Positions 1-8,698 of a stretch of DNA of 64,000 nt are shown here, in pieces. Both the position numbers and the translations under genes were made by a program. The notes under the pieces were generated by a model. It was given only the letters and a program-made list of their open reading frames with translations. It was not told the origin of the DNA and ran no database searches. Origin of the DNA: Bacteroidota bacterium (lineage in GTDB: Bacteria; Bacteroidota; Bacteroidia; Chitinophagales; BACL12); contig JADKEK010000002.1 of NCBI GenBank assembly GCA_016718035.1, positions 248,001-312,000 of the forward strand, read 5' to 3'. Position 1 is the stretch's first letter. The number at the start of each line of letters is the position of its first letter.

Positions 1-18
1 ATACCGGCAATTATTATG

Positions 19-675
19 TTATTTCTCTTGTTCATCCAGGTCCAGTTTATTTATAAGAAACAGAATATCATTATATAAATCGTGGAATTGGGATTCAATC
101 AAAGGGTCGTAAGCGCCGCGGAGAAATCCATCCCCATCCACAAGATATACTAACTGTGGACAAAGCGTATCAGTTTCAATAGCGCCTGTTTTTTCGAAAA
201 TATTTTTACTGAAGTCGTGAAATTTGAATGATGAACTGTCATCAGTTCTAACAAAGTGCCAAATTTCGCGTGCTGAGTACCTTTCAGCCATAGACACTAT
301 CTGTGTTGTTTGGTCAAGCTCAGGGTTAAGCGTATGTGAGATTAGTCGCAATGCTTTTGTTTTCCCATAATAGTCTTCCTGAATCTCAAATAATTTCCGC
401 TCGCGGGCATCATTGGAAGTGCCGCAGCTGTAGGTAGAAAAATCCATCACGCATACCTTATTGAGCATACGTTTTTTGGTAATGGTATCTCCTCTGTGTG
501 AAACAGTAAAATAATCAGGAATTTGAGGTGGATTATCAATAATCATCCTGCTGCTGGCAGGGGCTTCTTCTCTGATTTTGAAACCTTCCTTAAGAAAAAT
601 AACTGAAATAAGCGGGAGCACAACAATTATTGTGAGCATTACTATTGCCCATACCCGCCCCCGTTTGTTTGCCAT
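19..675 (-). CDS. Sco1/SenC-like thioredoxin-fold protein, copper ligands altered
   Basis: This 218-residue protein has one N-terminal membrane anchor (about 8-28) followed by a Sco-type thioredoxin fold facing the periplasm. Sco proteins deliver copper to the CuA site of oxidase subunit II, using a CxxxC pair and a distal His. Here the stretch KVCVMDFSTYSC aligns with the Sco motif, so Cys84 is the first ligand, but the second Cys position is Asn88. The usual His before the LVYLVDGDG strand appears to be Cys172. Cys75 is an extra cysteine nearby. The rest of the fold is recognisable (ISHTLNPELDQ, FLRGAYD). It is the last gene seen in the act-cox operon, 2 nt after the subunit IV gene, which supports a role in oxidase assembly. 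It may be a thiol reductase-type Sco rather than a copper carrier; that is inference. Confidence 0.8.
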   Translation of the reverse strand: MANKRGRVWAIVMLTIIVVLPLISVIFLKEGFKIREEAPASSRMIIDNPPQIPDYFTVSHRGDTITKKRMLNKVCVMDFSTYSCGTSNDARERKLFEIQEDYYGKTKALRLISHTLNPELDQTTQIVSMAERYSAREIWHFVRTDDSSSFKFHDFSKNIFEKTGAIETDTLCPQLVYLVDGDGFLRGAYDPLIESQFHDLYNDILFLINKLDLDEQEK

Positions 676-677
676 CG

Positions 678-1013
678 TTATTTAAGAATCTCCCACGATT
701 CTTTTAGACTCAACCAGTAGCCACCTTCCCAAAGGAATGCTATAATACCCCAAACTAAAAACAGGAATGGTGCTAATATACTTACAGCCATTGCTTTAAG
801 TTCATATTTCAAGTGCATAAATTCGCTCATGATATAATAAGCTTTAGCCGCACTCAAAATAATGAAGAGTAAATTTAGCCACCATCTTGGGCTTTCCGGC
901 ATATATTTCCAGTGCATAAGCGCCGCTGCAATTTCAAAAGCAGTAACAATTGCAAGAACACCGCAAATTGTCCATACTTTTTTTATTTTTTCTGCATGAG
1001 TACCGTGTGACAT
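678..1013 (-). CDS. Cytochrome c oxidase subunit IV family protein
   Basis: A 111-residue inner-membrane protein with three hydrophobic helices (about 14-32, 43-62, 72-94). It matches the small subunit IV of bacterial caa3/cytochrome c oxidases, which stabilises the core and is not catalytic. The length is normal for the family. It begins with a His/Lys-containing cytoplasmic segment (MSHGTHAEKIKK). It lies 18 nt downstream of subunit III and 2 nt before the Sco-like gene, so it is part of the same transcript. Confidence 0.85.
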   Translation of the reverse strand: MSHGTHAEKIKKVWTICGVLAIVTAFEIAAALMHWKYMPESPRWWLNLLFIILSAAKAYYIMSEFMHLKYELKAMAVSILAPFLFLVWGIIAFLWEGGYWLSLKESWEILK

Positions 1014-1031
1014 ATCTTTCAGTTAAATTTT

Positions 1032-1709
1032 TTATAATAAATAGAATGCTAAGAATACGAATACCCAAACTAAATCTACAAAGTGCCAGTATAAACCTAA
1101 TTTTTCAATCATTTCATAATGACCGCGACGGTGAAATACGCCTCTGTAAGTTTGAATAAATGCCCAAGTATTTAAACATACCCCAACGCTCACGTGGAAA
1201 CCGTGGAAACCGGTAATGAGGAAGAACAAAGCACCAAAGGATGCAGCTCCAAAAGGGTTATGCGTTAAAGTTTGACCTTCATGAATTAAGTGGGACCATT
1301 CCAGGTACTGACTACCAACAAAGGTTAAACCTCCGAGTATGGTCAGAAACATCCAGAACAATACGCCTTTTCTGTTCATTTCATGTCCTTCCTGCACGGC
1401 ACGTACCATTGTTACCGAACTAAAAATCAGGGTAAAGGTCATGAACGTAACAAATGCCAAAGGAAGATGCGCATGAGTAAAAGGAATGGCGTTAAATACT
1501 TCGTTTGGATCCGGCCAACTCATCATGTTACCTTCTTCATGAGCAGGGTGGCTCATTCTGATGGCTCCATAAGAAATTAATAAGCCGGCAAAAGTAAAAG
1601 TATCGCTGATGAGGAAATACCACATCATCACCTTGCCATAGCTAACTCTAAACGGGGAATCTCCACCGTCCCAAAGTTCTTTTGCGTTCGTTTTAGCAAC
1701 TGCTTCCAA
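1032..1709 (-). CDS. ctaE: Cytochrome c oxidase subunit III (second copy)
   Basis: This 225-residue protein has five transmembrane helices, as in bacterial five-helix subunit III. It carries the family signatures HGFHVSVG in helix four and WHFVDLVWVFVF at the C-terminus. Subunit III is an integral oxidase component that supports stability and proton uptake near subunit I. The gene follows a related but distinct subunit III gene (1722-2306) by 12 nt, so the operon holds two full-length paralogues rather than one split gene. Length and motifs are intact. Confidence 0.9.
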   Translation of the reverse strand: MEAVAKTNAKELWDGGDSPFRVSYGKVMMWYFLISDTFTFAGLLISYGAIRMSHPAHEEGNMMSWPDPNEVFNAIPFTHAHLPLAFVTFMTFTLIFSSVTMVRAVQEGHEMNRKGVLFWMFLTILGGLTFVGSQYLEWSHLIHEGQTLTHNPFGAASFGALFFLITGFHGFHVSVGVCLNTWAFIQTYRGVFHRRGHYEMIEKLGLYWHFVDLVWVFVFLAFYLL

Positions 1710-1721
1710 AATTCTAAAATT

Positions 1722-2306
1722 TTATCTGTTCAATAAAAAGAAAAAATAAAGATAAACCCATAAAAAATCGACAAAATGCCAATAAGTTGCCATTACTTCG
1801 ATATTAATAGTATTTGTCTTCATTAAATCCGATTCGGTTGTTTTTAATCTGGTAAAGGCACGAACAGCAAAAACCATAAGTGCAATTACACCGCCGACAA
1901 CGTGTATAAAATGCGCGCCGGAAATAACATAAATAAAAGAACCTGCAACATTATCGGTTAATCCGTGACCTTCATTAACCAATGTATTCCATCCTTGAAT
2001 TTGAAGGGTTAAAAAACCTGCACCTAAAATAAATGCAGTTACAATAAACCCTCTATATAAATTTAATGCGCCTTTTTTAAATGCCATATAAGCGGCATGC
2101 ATAAAAAGGCTGCTGATTACAATTACTATTGTTGCCGTAGTAAAAATGGATGGCAAATGGATATGTTCCCATGTGCGTGTATCTCCTTTTTTTACAACAT
2201 AAGCACTGGTAAATGCAGCGAATATCATCACCATCGACACGATGCCAATCCACAAGTTAAACTTGTAGGGATGTACGATATACCTTTTATGTAATGATGA
2301 TGCCAT
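1722..2306 (-). CDS. Cytochrome c oxidase subunit III (first copy, short form)
   Basis: A 194-residue, five-helix membrane protein of the subunit III family. The motif HFIHVVGG in helix four and WHFVDFLWVYLYF at the end mirror those of its downstream paralogue. It lacks the longer N-terminal segment of that paralogue. Bacteroidota act-cox operons commonly carry two such genes (coxO/coxP type). It sits 4 nt after the heme O synthase gene. Which copy occupies the canonical subunit III site cannot be told from sequence. Confidence 0.85.
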   Translation of the reverse strand: MASSLHKRYIVHPYKFNLWIGIVSMVMIFAAFTSAYVVKKGDTRTWEHIHLPSIFTTATIVIVISSLFMHAAYMAFKKGALNLYRGFIVTAFILGAGFLTLQIQGWNTLVNEGHGLTDNVAGSFIYVISGAHFIHVVGGVIALMVFAVRAFTRLKTTESDLMKTNTINIEVMATYWHFVDFLWVYLYFFFLLNR

Positions 2307-2310
2307 ATTT

Positions 2311-3204
2311 TTAAATTTGATCTACCAACAATGCAATAAGCACGATTGGTAAATATAAAAACGAACCAAACATCAAACTGCGCGCATCTTTAATTTCACT
2401 GCTGCGGTACAATTTAATTGTTTGTAATAAAAATAATATTCCTGTTATAAAAACAATTAATGCTGAAATCCATCCTGTGTAACCTAATAAATACATGAGT
2501 AAACTAACCGGAATTAACAAGATGGTATAAATAACAATATATAATGCTGATGTTTTTGAACGTCCTTTAACTGAAGGCAATAAATGAAATCCGCCTTTAG
2601 CATAATCATCTGCAGCAACCCACGCAATTGACCAAAAATGAGGAAATTGCCATACAAACTGCACTGAAAATAACAATATTGCTAAATCGTTAATTCCACC
2701 TGCTGCTGCTGCACAACCAATAAGTGGTGGCATTGCACCGGGAAATGCGCCAATAAAAACAGCGATAGGTGAAACCTTTTTCATTGGTGTATACAAAAAG
2801 GCATAACTAATGAGTGATAAAGCCCCAAGTAATGCACTTAAGGTATTAAACCAAACCCATAAAATAGCAATACCGGAAACAGCCATCAGCCCTGCAGCAA
2901 TTATAGCTTCTGTTGATTGCATTCTTCCGGCAGCCAAAGGTCGGTCAGCGGTGCGTGTCATTAATTTATCCGTATCCGATTCAATTATTTGATTAATAGC
3001 ATTTGATGCTGCTGTAATCAAAAATCCACCTGCTAAAAATAAAAAGAACGATGATTGTTCGCCACCGGCAAATAAATATCCTATACCTGCACTGAACACA
3101 ACAATGAAACTCAACCTGAATTTTACCAGCATGTGGTAATCTTTCAGTTTGGCTGCAATTGTTTTGCCTATGCTTTGTTTAGATATAGAAGTTTCTTTGC
3201 TCAT
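2311..3204 (-). CDS. cyoE: Protoheme IX farnesyltransferase (heme O synthase)
   Basis: This 297-residue UbiA-superfamily prenyltransferase makes heme O from heme B and farnesyl diphosphate, the first step towards heme A for the oxidase encoded on both sides. The prenyl-diphosphate/Mg site is visible as NAINQIIESDTDKLMTRT followed by RPLAAGRM, and there are about eight to nine hydrophobic helices. The length is typical. It is placed between subunit I (19 nt upstream) and subunit III (4 nt downstream). No heme A synthase (CtaA) is in the window, so it must be encoded elsewhere if heme A is used. Confidence 0.95.
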   Translation of the reverse strand: MSKETSISKQSIGKTIAAKLKDYHMLVKFRLSFIVVFSAGIGYLFAGGEQSSFFLFLAGGFLITAASNAINQIIESDTDKLMTRTADRPLAAGRMQSTEAIIAAGLMAVSGIAILWVWFNTLSALLGALSLISYAFLYTPMKKVSPIAVFIGAFPGAMPPLIGCAAAAGGINDLAILLFSVQFVWQFPHFWSIAWVAADDYAKGGFHLLPSVKGRSKTSALYIVIYTILLIPVSLLMYLLGYTGWISALIVFITGILFLLQTIKLYRSSEIKDARSLMFGSFLYLPIVLIALLVDQI

Positions 3205-3223
3205 GCAATTATGAAAAAGCTAA

Positions 3224-5089
3224 TTATGATTTTAAATCCTTATCATCAATAATATGGTCGCCGTCCATTTCATCACCATGCTCGCCATGTTCAATTTCGT
3301 ATTGACTTAACGGCTCGGTTTGAGGAATAAATTCTCTTCCGTGTTTGTTATAGTCATAAGGCCAACGGTGAACTTCAGGAATATCTCCTTCCCAGTTACC
3401 ATGTCCCGGACGTAAAGGTGTTGTCCATTCTAATGTATTTGCGTTATAAGGGTTTTTATCTCTCATTTTTCTACCGTACCAAATACTGTAGAAGAAATTG
3501 AATACAAATAACAATTGTAATGCAAATGAAATAATAGCAACAGTTGAAATAAACATATTCAATGATTCGAAACCACTAAATGTTTCAAAACCTGAGTGTG
3601 TATAATAACGACGTGGTAATGCAATTTCAAAGTGCATTGGATAGAAAATCAAATACGCAGAAACAATTGTTCCCCAGAAATGGATATATCCTAAAGTTTG
3701 GTTCATATAGCGACCAAACATTTTAGGGAACCAATGGTAAACACCTGCAAACATTCCAAAAAACGCAGCCACACCCATTACTAAGTGAAAGTGAGCAACA
3801 ACGAAATAGGTATCGTGTAAACGAATATCAATAGAAGAGTTACCTAAGAAAATACCGGTTAACCCACCCGAAATAAACAGTGAAACGAAACCAATTGCAA
3901 ATAACATTTGCGGATTTAACCGGATATCTCCTTTCCATAGGGTTGTAAGCCAGTTAAATACCTTGATTGCAGATGGAACTGCAATGATTAACGTAAATAT
4001 TACGAAAATTGAACCGATAAAAGGATTCAATCCTGTCATAAACATGTGGTGAGCCCAAACAATGAATGATAATACTGTAATGGCGAGAATGGAATAAATC
4101 ATTGCCGTATAACCAAAAATTGGTTTACGTGAATGCACAGATAATACTTCCGATACAATACCCATTGCCGGGATAATGATGATATAAACTTCCGGGTGAC
4201 CCAGGAACCAGAATAAATGCTGATATAAAATTGGGCTACCGCCTGCGTTGGCTAGTGGTTCACCACCAAGGTTAATTGCATCTAAATAAAAGCTAGTTCC
4301 CAAATTGCGGTCAAACAATAATAAAACAGCTGCAGATAATAATACCGGGAATGATAATACCCCGATTACAGCCGTAAGTAAAAACGCCCATATAGGCAAA
4401 GGCAATCTGAACATCTTCATGCCTTTGGTACGTAAATTAATAATTGTGGTAATATAGTTTAAGCCCCCTAATAATGACGAAACAATAAAGAGTGCCATTG
4501 AAATCAACCAGTAATCAACCCCAACAACACTTCCCGATGATGCATCTTTTAAAGCATTTAATGGCGGATAAGCAGTCCAACCACCTGATGCAGGACCTGT
4601 TGCTAAAAAGAATGAAACAAACATGACAGCGCCTGAAATAAAGAAGAACCAATAAGATAACATATTGATAAATCCTGAAGCCATATCGCGCGCACCAATC
4701 ATAAGTGGAATTAGAAAGTTAGAGAACGTTCCACTCAAACCGGCAGTTAATACAAAGAATACCAAAATAGTACCGTGCATGGTAATTAATGCATTGTAAA
4801 ATTCCGGTGCTATTTGTCCTTCTTCAGTTATCCATTTTCCTAAAAATGGTTTCATCCATGTTAAGTCAGCATCAGGGTAACCAAGCTGAATACGGAATAA
4901 AACAGATAATAAAGCACCAACAATTGCCCAGAAAATACCGGTAACTAAAAATTGTTTTGCAATTGTTTTATGGTCTTCACTAAAAATATATTTGCGAATG
5001 AAGCTTTGATGATGGTGATGGTCATCGTGGTGATGATCATGACCATGTGTATCTGCATGCGCTGTATGAGTTGAAGTTTGTACTGACAT
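3224..5089 (-). CDS. ctaD: Cytochrome c oxidase subunit I
   Basis: This 621-residue catalytic subunit of an A-type heme-copper oxidase reduces O2 and pumps protons. Visible ligands are His105 (heme a), His298 with Tyr302 (CuB and the cross-linked Tyr in GHPEVY), His347-His348 (CuB), and His433 and His435 (hemes a3 and a, in VVAHFHLVMG). About twelve helices are present. The Tyr-containing GHPEVY motif and the helix VI context place it in the A family. The N-terminus is unusually His-rich: 11 His in residues 8-27, ahead of the first helix. The C-terminal tail is acidic. It is preceded by subunit II (24 nt) and followed by cyoE (19 nt). Confidence 0.97.
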   Translation of the reverse strand: MSVQTSTHTAHADTHGHDHHHDDHHHHQSFIRKYIFSEDHKTIAKQFLVTGIFWAIVGALLSVLFRIQLGYPDADLTWMKPFLGKWITEEGQIAPEFYNALITMHGTILVFFVLTAGLSGTFSNFLIPLMIGARDMASGFINMLSYWFFFISGAVMFVSFFLATGPASGGWTAYPPLNALKDASSGSVVGVDYWLISMALFIVSSLLGGLNYITTIINLRTKGMKMFRLPLPIWAFLLTAVIGVLSFPVLLSAAVLLLFDRNLGTSFYLDAINLGGEPLANAGGSPILYQHLFWFLGHPEVYIIIIPAMGIVSEVLSVHSRKPIFGYTAMIYSILAITVLSFIVWAHHMFMTGLNPFIGSIFVIFTLIIAVPSAIKVFNWLTTLWKGDIRLNPQMLFAIGFVSLFISGGLTGIFLGNSSIDIRLHDTYFVVAHFHLVMGVAAFFGMFAGVYHWFPKMFGRYMNQTLGYIHFWGTIVSAYLIFYPMHFEIALPRRYYTHSGFETFSGFESLNMFISTVAIISFALQLLFVFNFFYSIWYGRKMRDKNPYNANTLEWTTPLRPGHGNWEGDIPEVHRWPYDYNKHGREFIPQTEPLSQYEIEHGEHGDEMDGDHIIDDKDLKS

Positions 5090-5113
5090 ATCTTTCTATT
5101 TACGTTCCACCAA

Positions 5114-6547
5114 TTAATTTTTGTTAACTACTACGGTTACATCTGTGTTTGCAATTGTAACGGTATCAGTTGTTGCTGCTGCCGGAGCTGCAATTTTAGG
5201 TGCATATTTTGACACACCATTTTCTAAATACAATGACGCATATACCTGACTCCATTTGCTAGGTTGCTCTGCAAGCCATTTTTCATAATCTTCAGGGCTA
5301 TCTACTATCAAAGTATATTTCATTGAACTGTGACCTGTTCCGCATAATTCGGCGCAAGCAATTTCATAATTAAATTTTTGCCATCTTGGCATATCATCAC
5401 CTTCTTCAATAACAGTCCAAGCATCGTTTTCTGACATCTCGATACGTTTGTCGGCAGTTGTTACTAAAGGAGTGAAAGTAAATGATGTTGGCATACCTGG
5501 AACGGCATCCATTTTAACATCCATATGAGGAATATAAAAATTGTGTAATACATCAAGTGCTGTAATTTTTACATACACCTGATTATTTACAGGTACATGA
5601 ATTTCACTTGGCATTGGGTCATCATAACCCCAAGTAAATTCATCAGCATTTGCAGCTATATATTCTTCTGTGTATTTAGTTGTAATGCGCGTAAACGCTT
5701 TTTCACGGATGTCGATTTTTTTCGGGATTTTATTCAGTTCAGTCTCCAATAAATCAACTGAATCTTTCACAACAGCAACGCGATATTTATTAGGCGAATT
5801 GTTTACAATATCATAATAAATAGCCAATTGCGTATTGATTTCTTTTTCGCGTTCTTGTAATTTAACAATCTCACCTTTTTGGTTCAATTTTTCACTTCCT
5901 TTTAAGGAAACCATTCTATGTTCAATCCATTCTCTGGTAACAATACCAAGTGGATTTTCAGGACAAATTAAATCGTTATCGCGTGGCCCCAATTTTCCAT
6001 CAGGTCCCGTATAGCGACTGCTCCAGAAAAATTGTTGACCGGTAACTTCAATTGTTATAGCATCTTCTTCCGGTGGACTCATAATATCGGTCCAAGCCTG
6101 TAATCCGAAAACAACTAATCCTGTTAAAACAATAGTAGGTACAATTGTCCAAATAAATTCGAGTTTATTACTGTGTGCGAAGTGGACAGCTTCATTACCC
6201 GGGCGATTTCTGTATAAGTAAGGGAATACAAATAATAACACATTAGTAATTACGAATACAATTCCGGTTACCCAAAGTGTAACTACAAACATTTTGTGAA
6301 TCATTAAACCATTATCTGATGAATGGTGATCTACCATTCTGTCTTCGTAATGTCCAAAAGACCAGAAAAAGCCAATCATACCCAGAATCATAAATATGAG
6401 TCCTAGTATGGAATGTAATTTGGTCATTTCCACTGTTGTGCGTTCGCCGCCTCGTAATTGTCCAACAAGGTCGAGTGTTCTTGTTACCTGGAACAAGACC
6501 ACAACAATCATAACTATTGCAATAAATATCAACCAACCGGTAGCCAT
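5114..6547 (-). CDS. ctaC: Cytochrome c oxidase subunit II, extended form
   Basis: This subunit accepts electrons from cytochrome c through the CuA centre. The CuA ligands are intact: His335, Cys398, Glu400, Cys402, His406 and Met409 (in CAELCGTGHSSM). At 477 residues it is much longer than a simple subunit II. Four hydrophobic helices (about 3-20, 46-64, 86-112, 131-150) replace the usual two. The cupredoxin domain is interrupted by about 100 charged, helix-forming residues (roughly 200-300) between the QQFFWSSRYTGPDG and FTWGYDDPMPSEIHVP segments. The C-terminus is an Ala/Thr/Val-rich tail with no heme c domain. The gene lies between actF (9 nt) and subunit I (24 nt). Confidence 0.95.
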   Translation of the reverse strand: MATGWLIFIAIVMIVVVLFQVTRTLDLVGQLRGGERTTVEMTKLHSILGLIFMILGMIGFFWSFGHYEDRMVDHHSSDNGLMIHKMFVVTLWVTGIVFVITNVLLFVFPYLYRNRPGNEAVHFAHSNKLEFIWTIVPTIVLTGLVVFGLQAWTDIMSPPEEDAITIEVTGQQFFWSSRYTGPDGKLGPRDNDLICPENPLGIVTREWIEHRMVSLKGSEKLNQKGEIVKLQEREKEINTQLAIYYDIVNNSPNKYRVAVVKDSVDLLETELNKIPKKIDIREKAFTRITTKYTEEYIAANADEFTWGYDDPMPSEIHVPVNNQVYVKITALDVLHNFYIPHMDVKMDAVPGMPTSFTFTPLVTTADKRIEMSENDAWTVIEEGDDMPRWQKFNYEIACAELCGTGHSSMKYTLIVDSPEDYEKWLAEQPSKWSQVYASLYLENGVSKYAPKIAAPAAATTDTVTIANTDVTVVVNKN

Positions 6548-6556
6548 TGTATAAAT

Positions 6557-7957
6557 TTATATGTGATGATCAAGACTTTCTCTGTATAAAGGATGCTTTT
6601 CAGGCACCAGTGACGCTTTAGCGAGCTCACCAAAAACTAGATAAAGGAATAAACCTGCGAAGGTCATGAATAAACCTACTTCAAGGAATCCTATTCCCCA
6701 ATGGTCGCCAACTGTTGGAGGCATAATCATCAGGAAGAAATCTAACCAATGTGAAAGTATTAAAACACTTGCCACTATAGTTAAAACATTTAAATTTCGT
6801 TTAGCATCGCGACGTAATAGTGTCAGGAATGGGAACAAGAAATTAATGATAAGGTTTGCGTAAAATATACCTTTATAATTTGTTCTTGCACGATCTAACC
6901 ACCAACGTGTTTCCTCAGGAATATTTCCGTACCAGTATAACATAAACTGGCTGAACCATAAGTAAGTCCAAAATACGCTAAACCCGAAAATATATTTACC
7001 TAAATCGTGTAAGTGATTTTCATTTAACTCGGCTAAGTAACCATTGCGTTTTAAATAAATAAGGATTAAAACGATGGTGCACAAACAAGCAATCCATAAT
7101 GAAACGAAATTATACCAGCCAAACAAGGTGCTATACCAATGCGGATCAAGTGACATCACCCAGTCCCAAGCCATAGTAGAACTTGTTACAGCCCAGATAA
7201 TTAAAAATATTGCTGACCAGAATTTAGTGCGTAAAAACCATTTAGTAGTTCCTTCTAAATCTTCTTTTAATGAAAACTTGCGCAATGTAATGGCAACACC
7301 AACCCATAATAATAAATAAGCTATTGAGCGGATAGTCCAAAATGTTTTATTTAAATAACCATGTTTATCGGCAATCAAACGATCGTAATGAGGGTTAACA
7401 ACCTCACCTTGATCATTGGCAACTAATTCAACTTTATGATCAGTTGCATGATGTTCGTCTGCGTGATGTTCTTCAACTTCAGCTTTACCATCATATTGGA
7501 ATTCCTGCCAAACACGGGAATAATCTTTTTCGTGACCACCAAGGTGATCAGCATGTTCAGTTTCGTAGTGTTCTAATTCTTCAAGCGTTACCATTTTTTC
7601 TTTCACAAAAGGATTGTCCCAATGTGCATACAAATTATGATAACCTGCCCAAAGTCCAACAATAATCACCAGCATGAAGATTGCTCCAACTTTTGAGAAT
7701 TGGCTCATTGCTTCCGGAACACGTTTAACCATGATATGCCATCCTGACATTGCAATTTGGTGTGCCGTTAAAAAGAAAATTGCCAGCACCGAAATGCCAA
7801 GGAATAAGATGGTATCCAACAAGTAATTTGACCAGAAGCGATCCATTGAAGCCCCTGTAGCCATCCCAACAACTGTAAGTACAATTCCTACGATGAGTAA
7901 TCCCAGGAATCTGGTTTTCAGTTTTGAATTATATTCGAATTTGTTTGAGCCGTTCAT
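6557..7957 (-). CDS. actF: Alternative complex III membrane subunit ActF
   Basis: A 466-residue polytopic membrane protein of the ActC/ActF (NrfD-related) type, with about ten helices. In alternative complex III this subunit forms, with ActC, the quinol-side membrane part of the quinol:cytochrome c/oxidase oxidoreductase. A hydrophilic His/Glu-rich loop (about 125-185, with HHADEHHATDHK) separates the early helices. No heme or Fe-S motif is present, as expected. It follows actE by 45 nt and precedes subunit II by 9 nt, which physically links complex III to the oxidase genes. Confidence 0.9.
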   Translation of the reverse strand: MNGSNKFEYNSKLKTRFLGLLIVGIVLTVVGMATGASMDRFWSNYLLDTILFLGISVLAIFFLTAHQIAMSGWHIMVKRVPEAMSQFSKVGAIFMLVIIVGLWAGYHNLYAHWDNPFVKEKMVTLEELEHYETEHADHLGGHEKDYSRVWQEFQYDGKAEVEEHHADEHHATDHKVELVANDQGEVVNPHYDRLIADKHGYLNKTFWTIRSIAYLLLWVGVAITLRKFSLKEDLEGTTKWFLRTKFWSAIFLIIWAVTSSTMAWDWVMSLDPHWYSTLFGWYNFVSLWIACLCTIVLILIYLKRNGYLAELNENHLHDLGKYIFGFSVFWTYLWFSQFMLYWYGNIPEETRWWLDRARTNYKGIFYANLIINFLFPFLTLLRRDAKRNLNVLTIVASVLILSHWLDFFLMIMPPTVGDHWGIGFLEVGLFMTFAGLFLYLVFGELAKASLVPEKHPLYRESLDHHI

Positions 7958-8002
7958 GCTTTTGTTATTTGCTTAGTATTAATTCGAAAGCGTTTTTACT
8001 AA

Positions 8003-8683
8003 TTATTTAATTGATGCTGTTGTATCTGAAGCTGCTGATGGTGCTTGTTTCGAAGCATATTCAGCTTGTAAATGTTTTACATAAGTAACCACTTTCCAAC
8101 GTTCTTCTTTTGATAATGCATAAGAATATGGTTGCATTGCATTTCTACCATAAGTTACTGAATGAAACATTGTACCTTCTGTCATTGCCATGTATACCGG
8201 GTCAAAATAATTTGGTGGCATAGCTGTGTATTTTCCTTCAGTTACAATAAATCCTTTGCCGTCTCCTGCAGCACCATGACAAACTGCGCAATAGATATCA
8301 TAAAAATGTTTCCCTTCGGCAACAACTTCTTTATCGTTAATAGAGAAAGGATTTTTTACTTCTAAAGCTGCTCTGTTATATCCTTCAGGCGTATTAGGCA
8401 ACTGGTAAGGTAAGTTTAATGCCATGGTAAGGCTATCTGATTTTACTCCGGCAATTGCATTTCCAACGTAAGGAACTGTACCATCTACCGGTGTAATTGC
8501 GCTCATACCGTTTGGCATGTCAGGCATCATGCTGTAAGTTTCATAAGCACGTGAGTAGTTCATATCCCATGTGTATGAATCACCGGTATACTCACCACCT
8601 GCTTTTTTACAAGATGCAAATACAAGCGGAAGTGCTGTTATTACAACCGCTGTTTTAATATATTTTGATGCAACCATTTTCAT
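8003..8683 (-). CDS. actE: Alternative complex III monoheme cytochrome c lipoprotein ActE
   Basis: A 226-residue lipoprotein. The signal peptide ends in a lipobox (VFASC) with Cys25 as the predicted lipidated residue. A single c-type heme site, Cys132-Ala-Val-Cys135-His136, lies in a class I cytochrome c domain, with candidate Met axial ligands in the following 60 residues (for example in the YTAMPPNYFDP or NAMQPYSYAL region). ActE carries electrons within or out of alternative complex III in the periplasm. It is 15 nt after actD in the same operon. Confidence 0.93.
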   Translation of the reverse strand: MKMVASKYIKTAVVITALPLVFASCKKAGGEYTGDSYTWDMNYSRAYETYSMMPDMPNGMSAITPVDGTVPYVGNAIAGVKSDSLTMALNLPYQLPNTPEGYNRAALEVKNPFSINDKEVVAEGKHFYDIYCAVCHGAAGDGKGFIVTEGKYTAMPPNYFDPVYMAMTEGTMFHSVTYGRNAMQPYSYALSKEERWKVVTYVKHLQAEYASKQAPSAASDTTASIK

Positions 8684-8698
8684 TTATTGTTTATGGTA

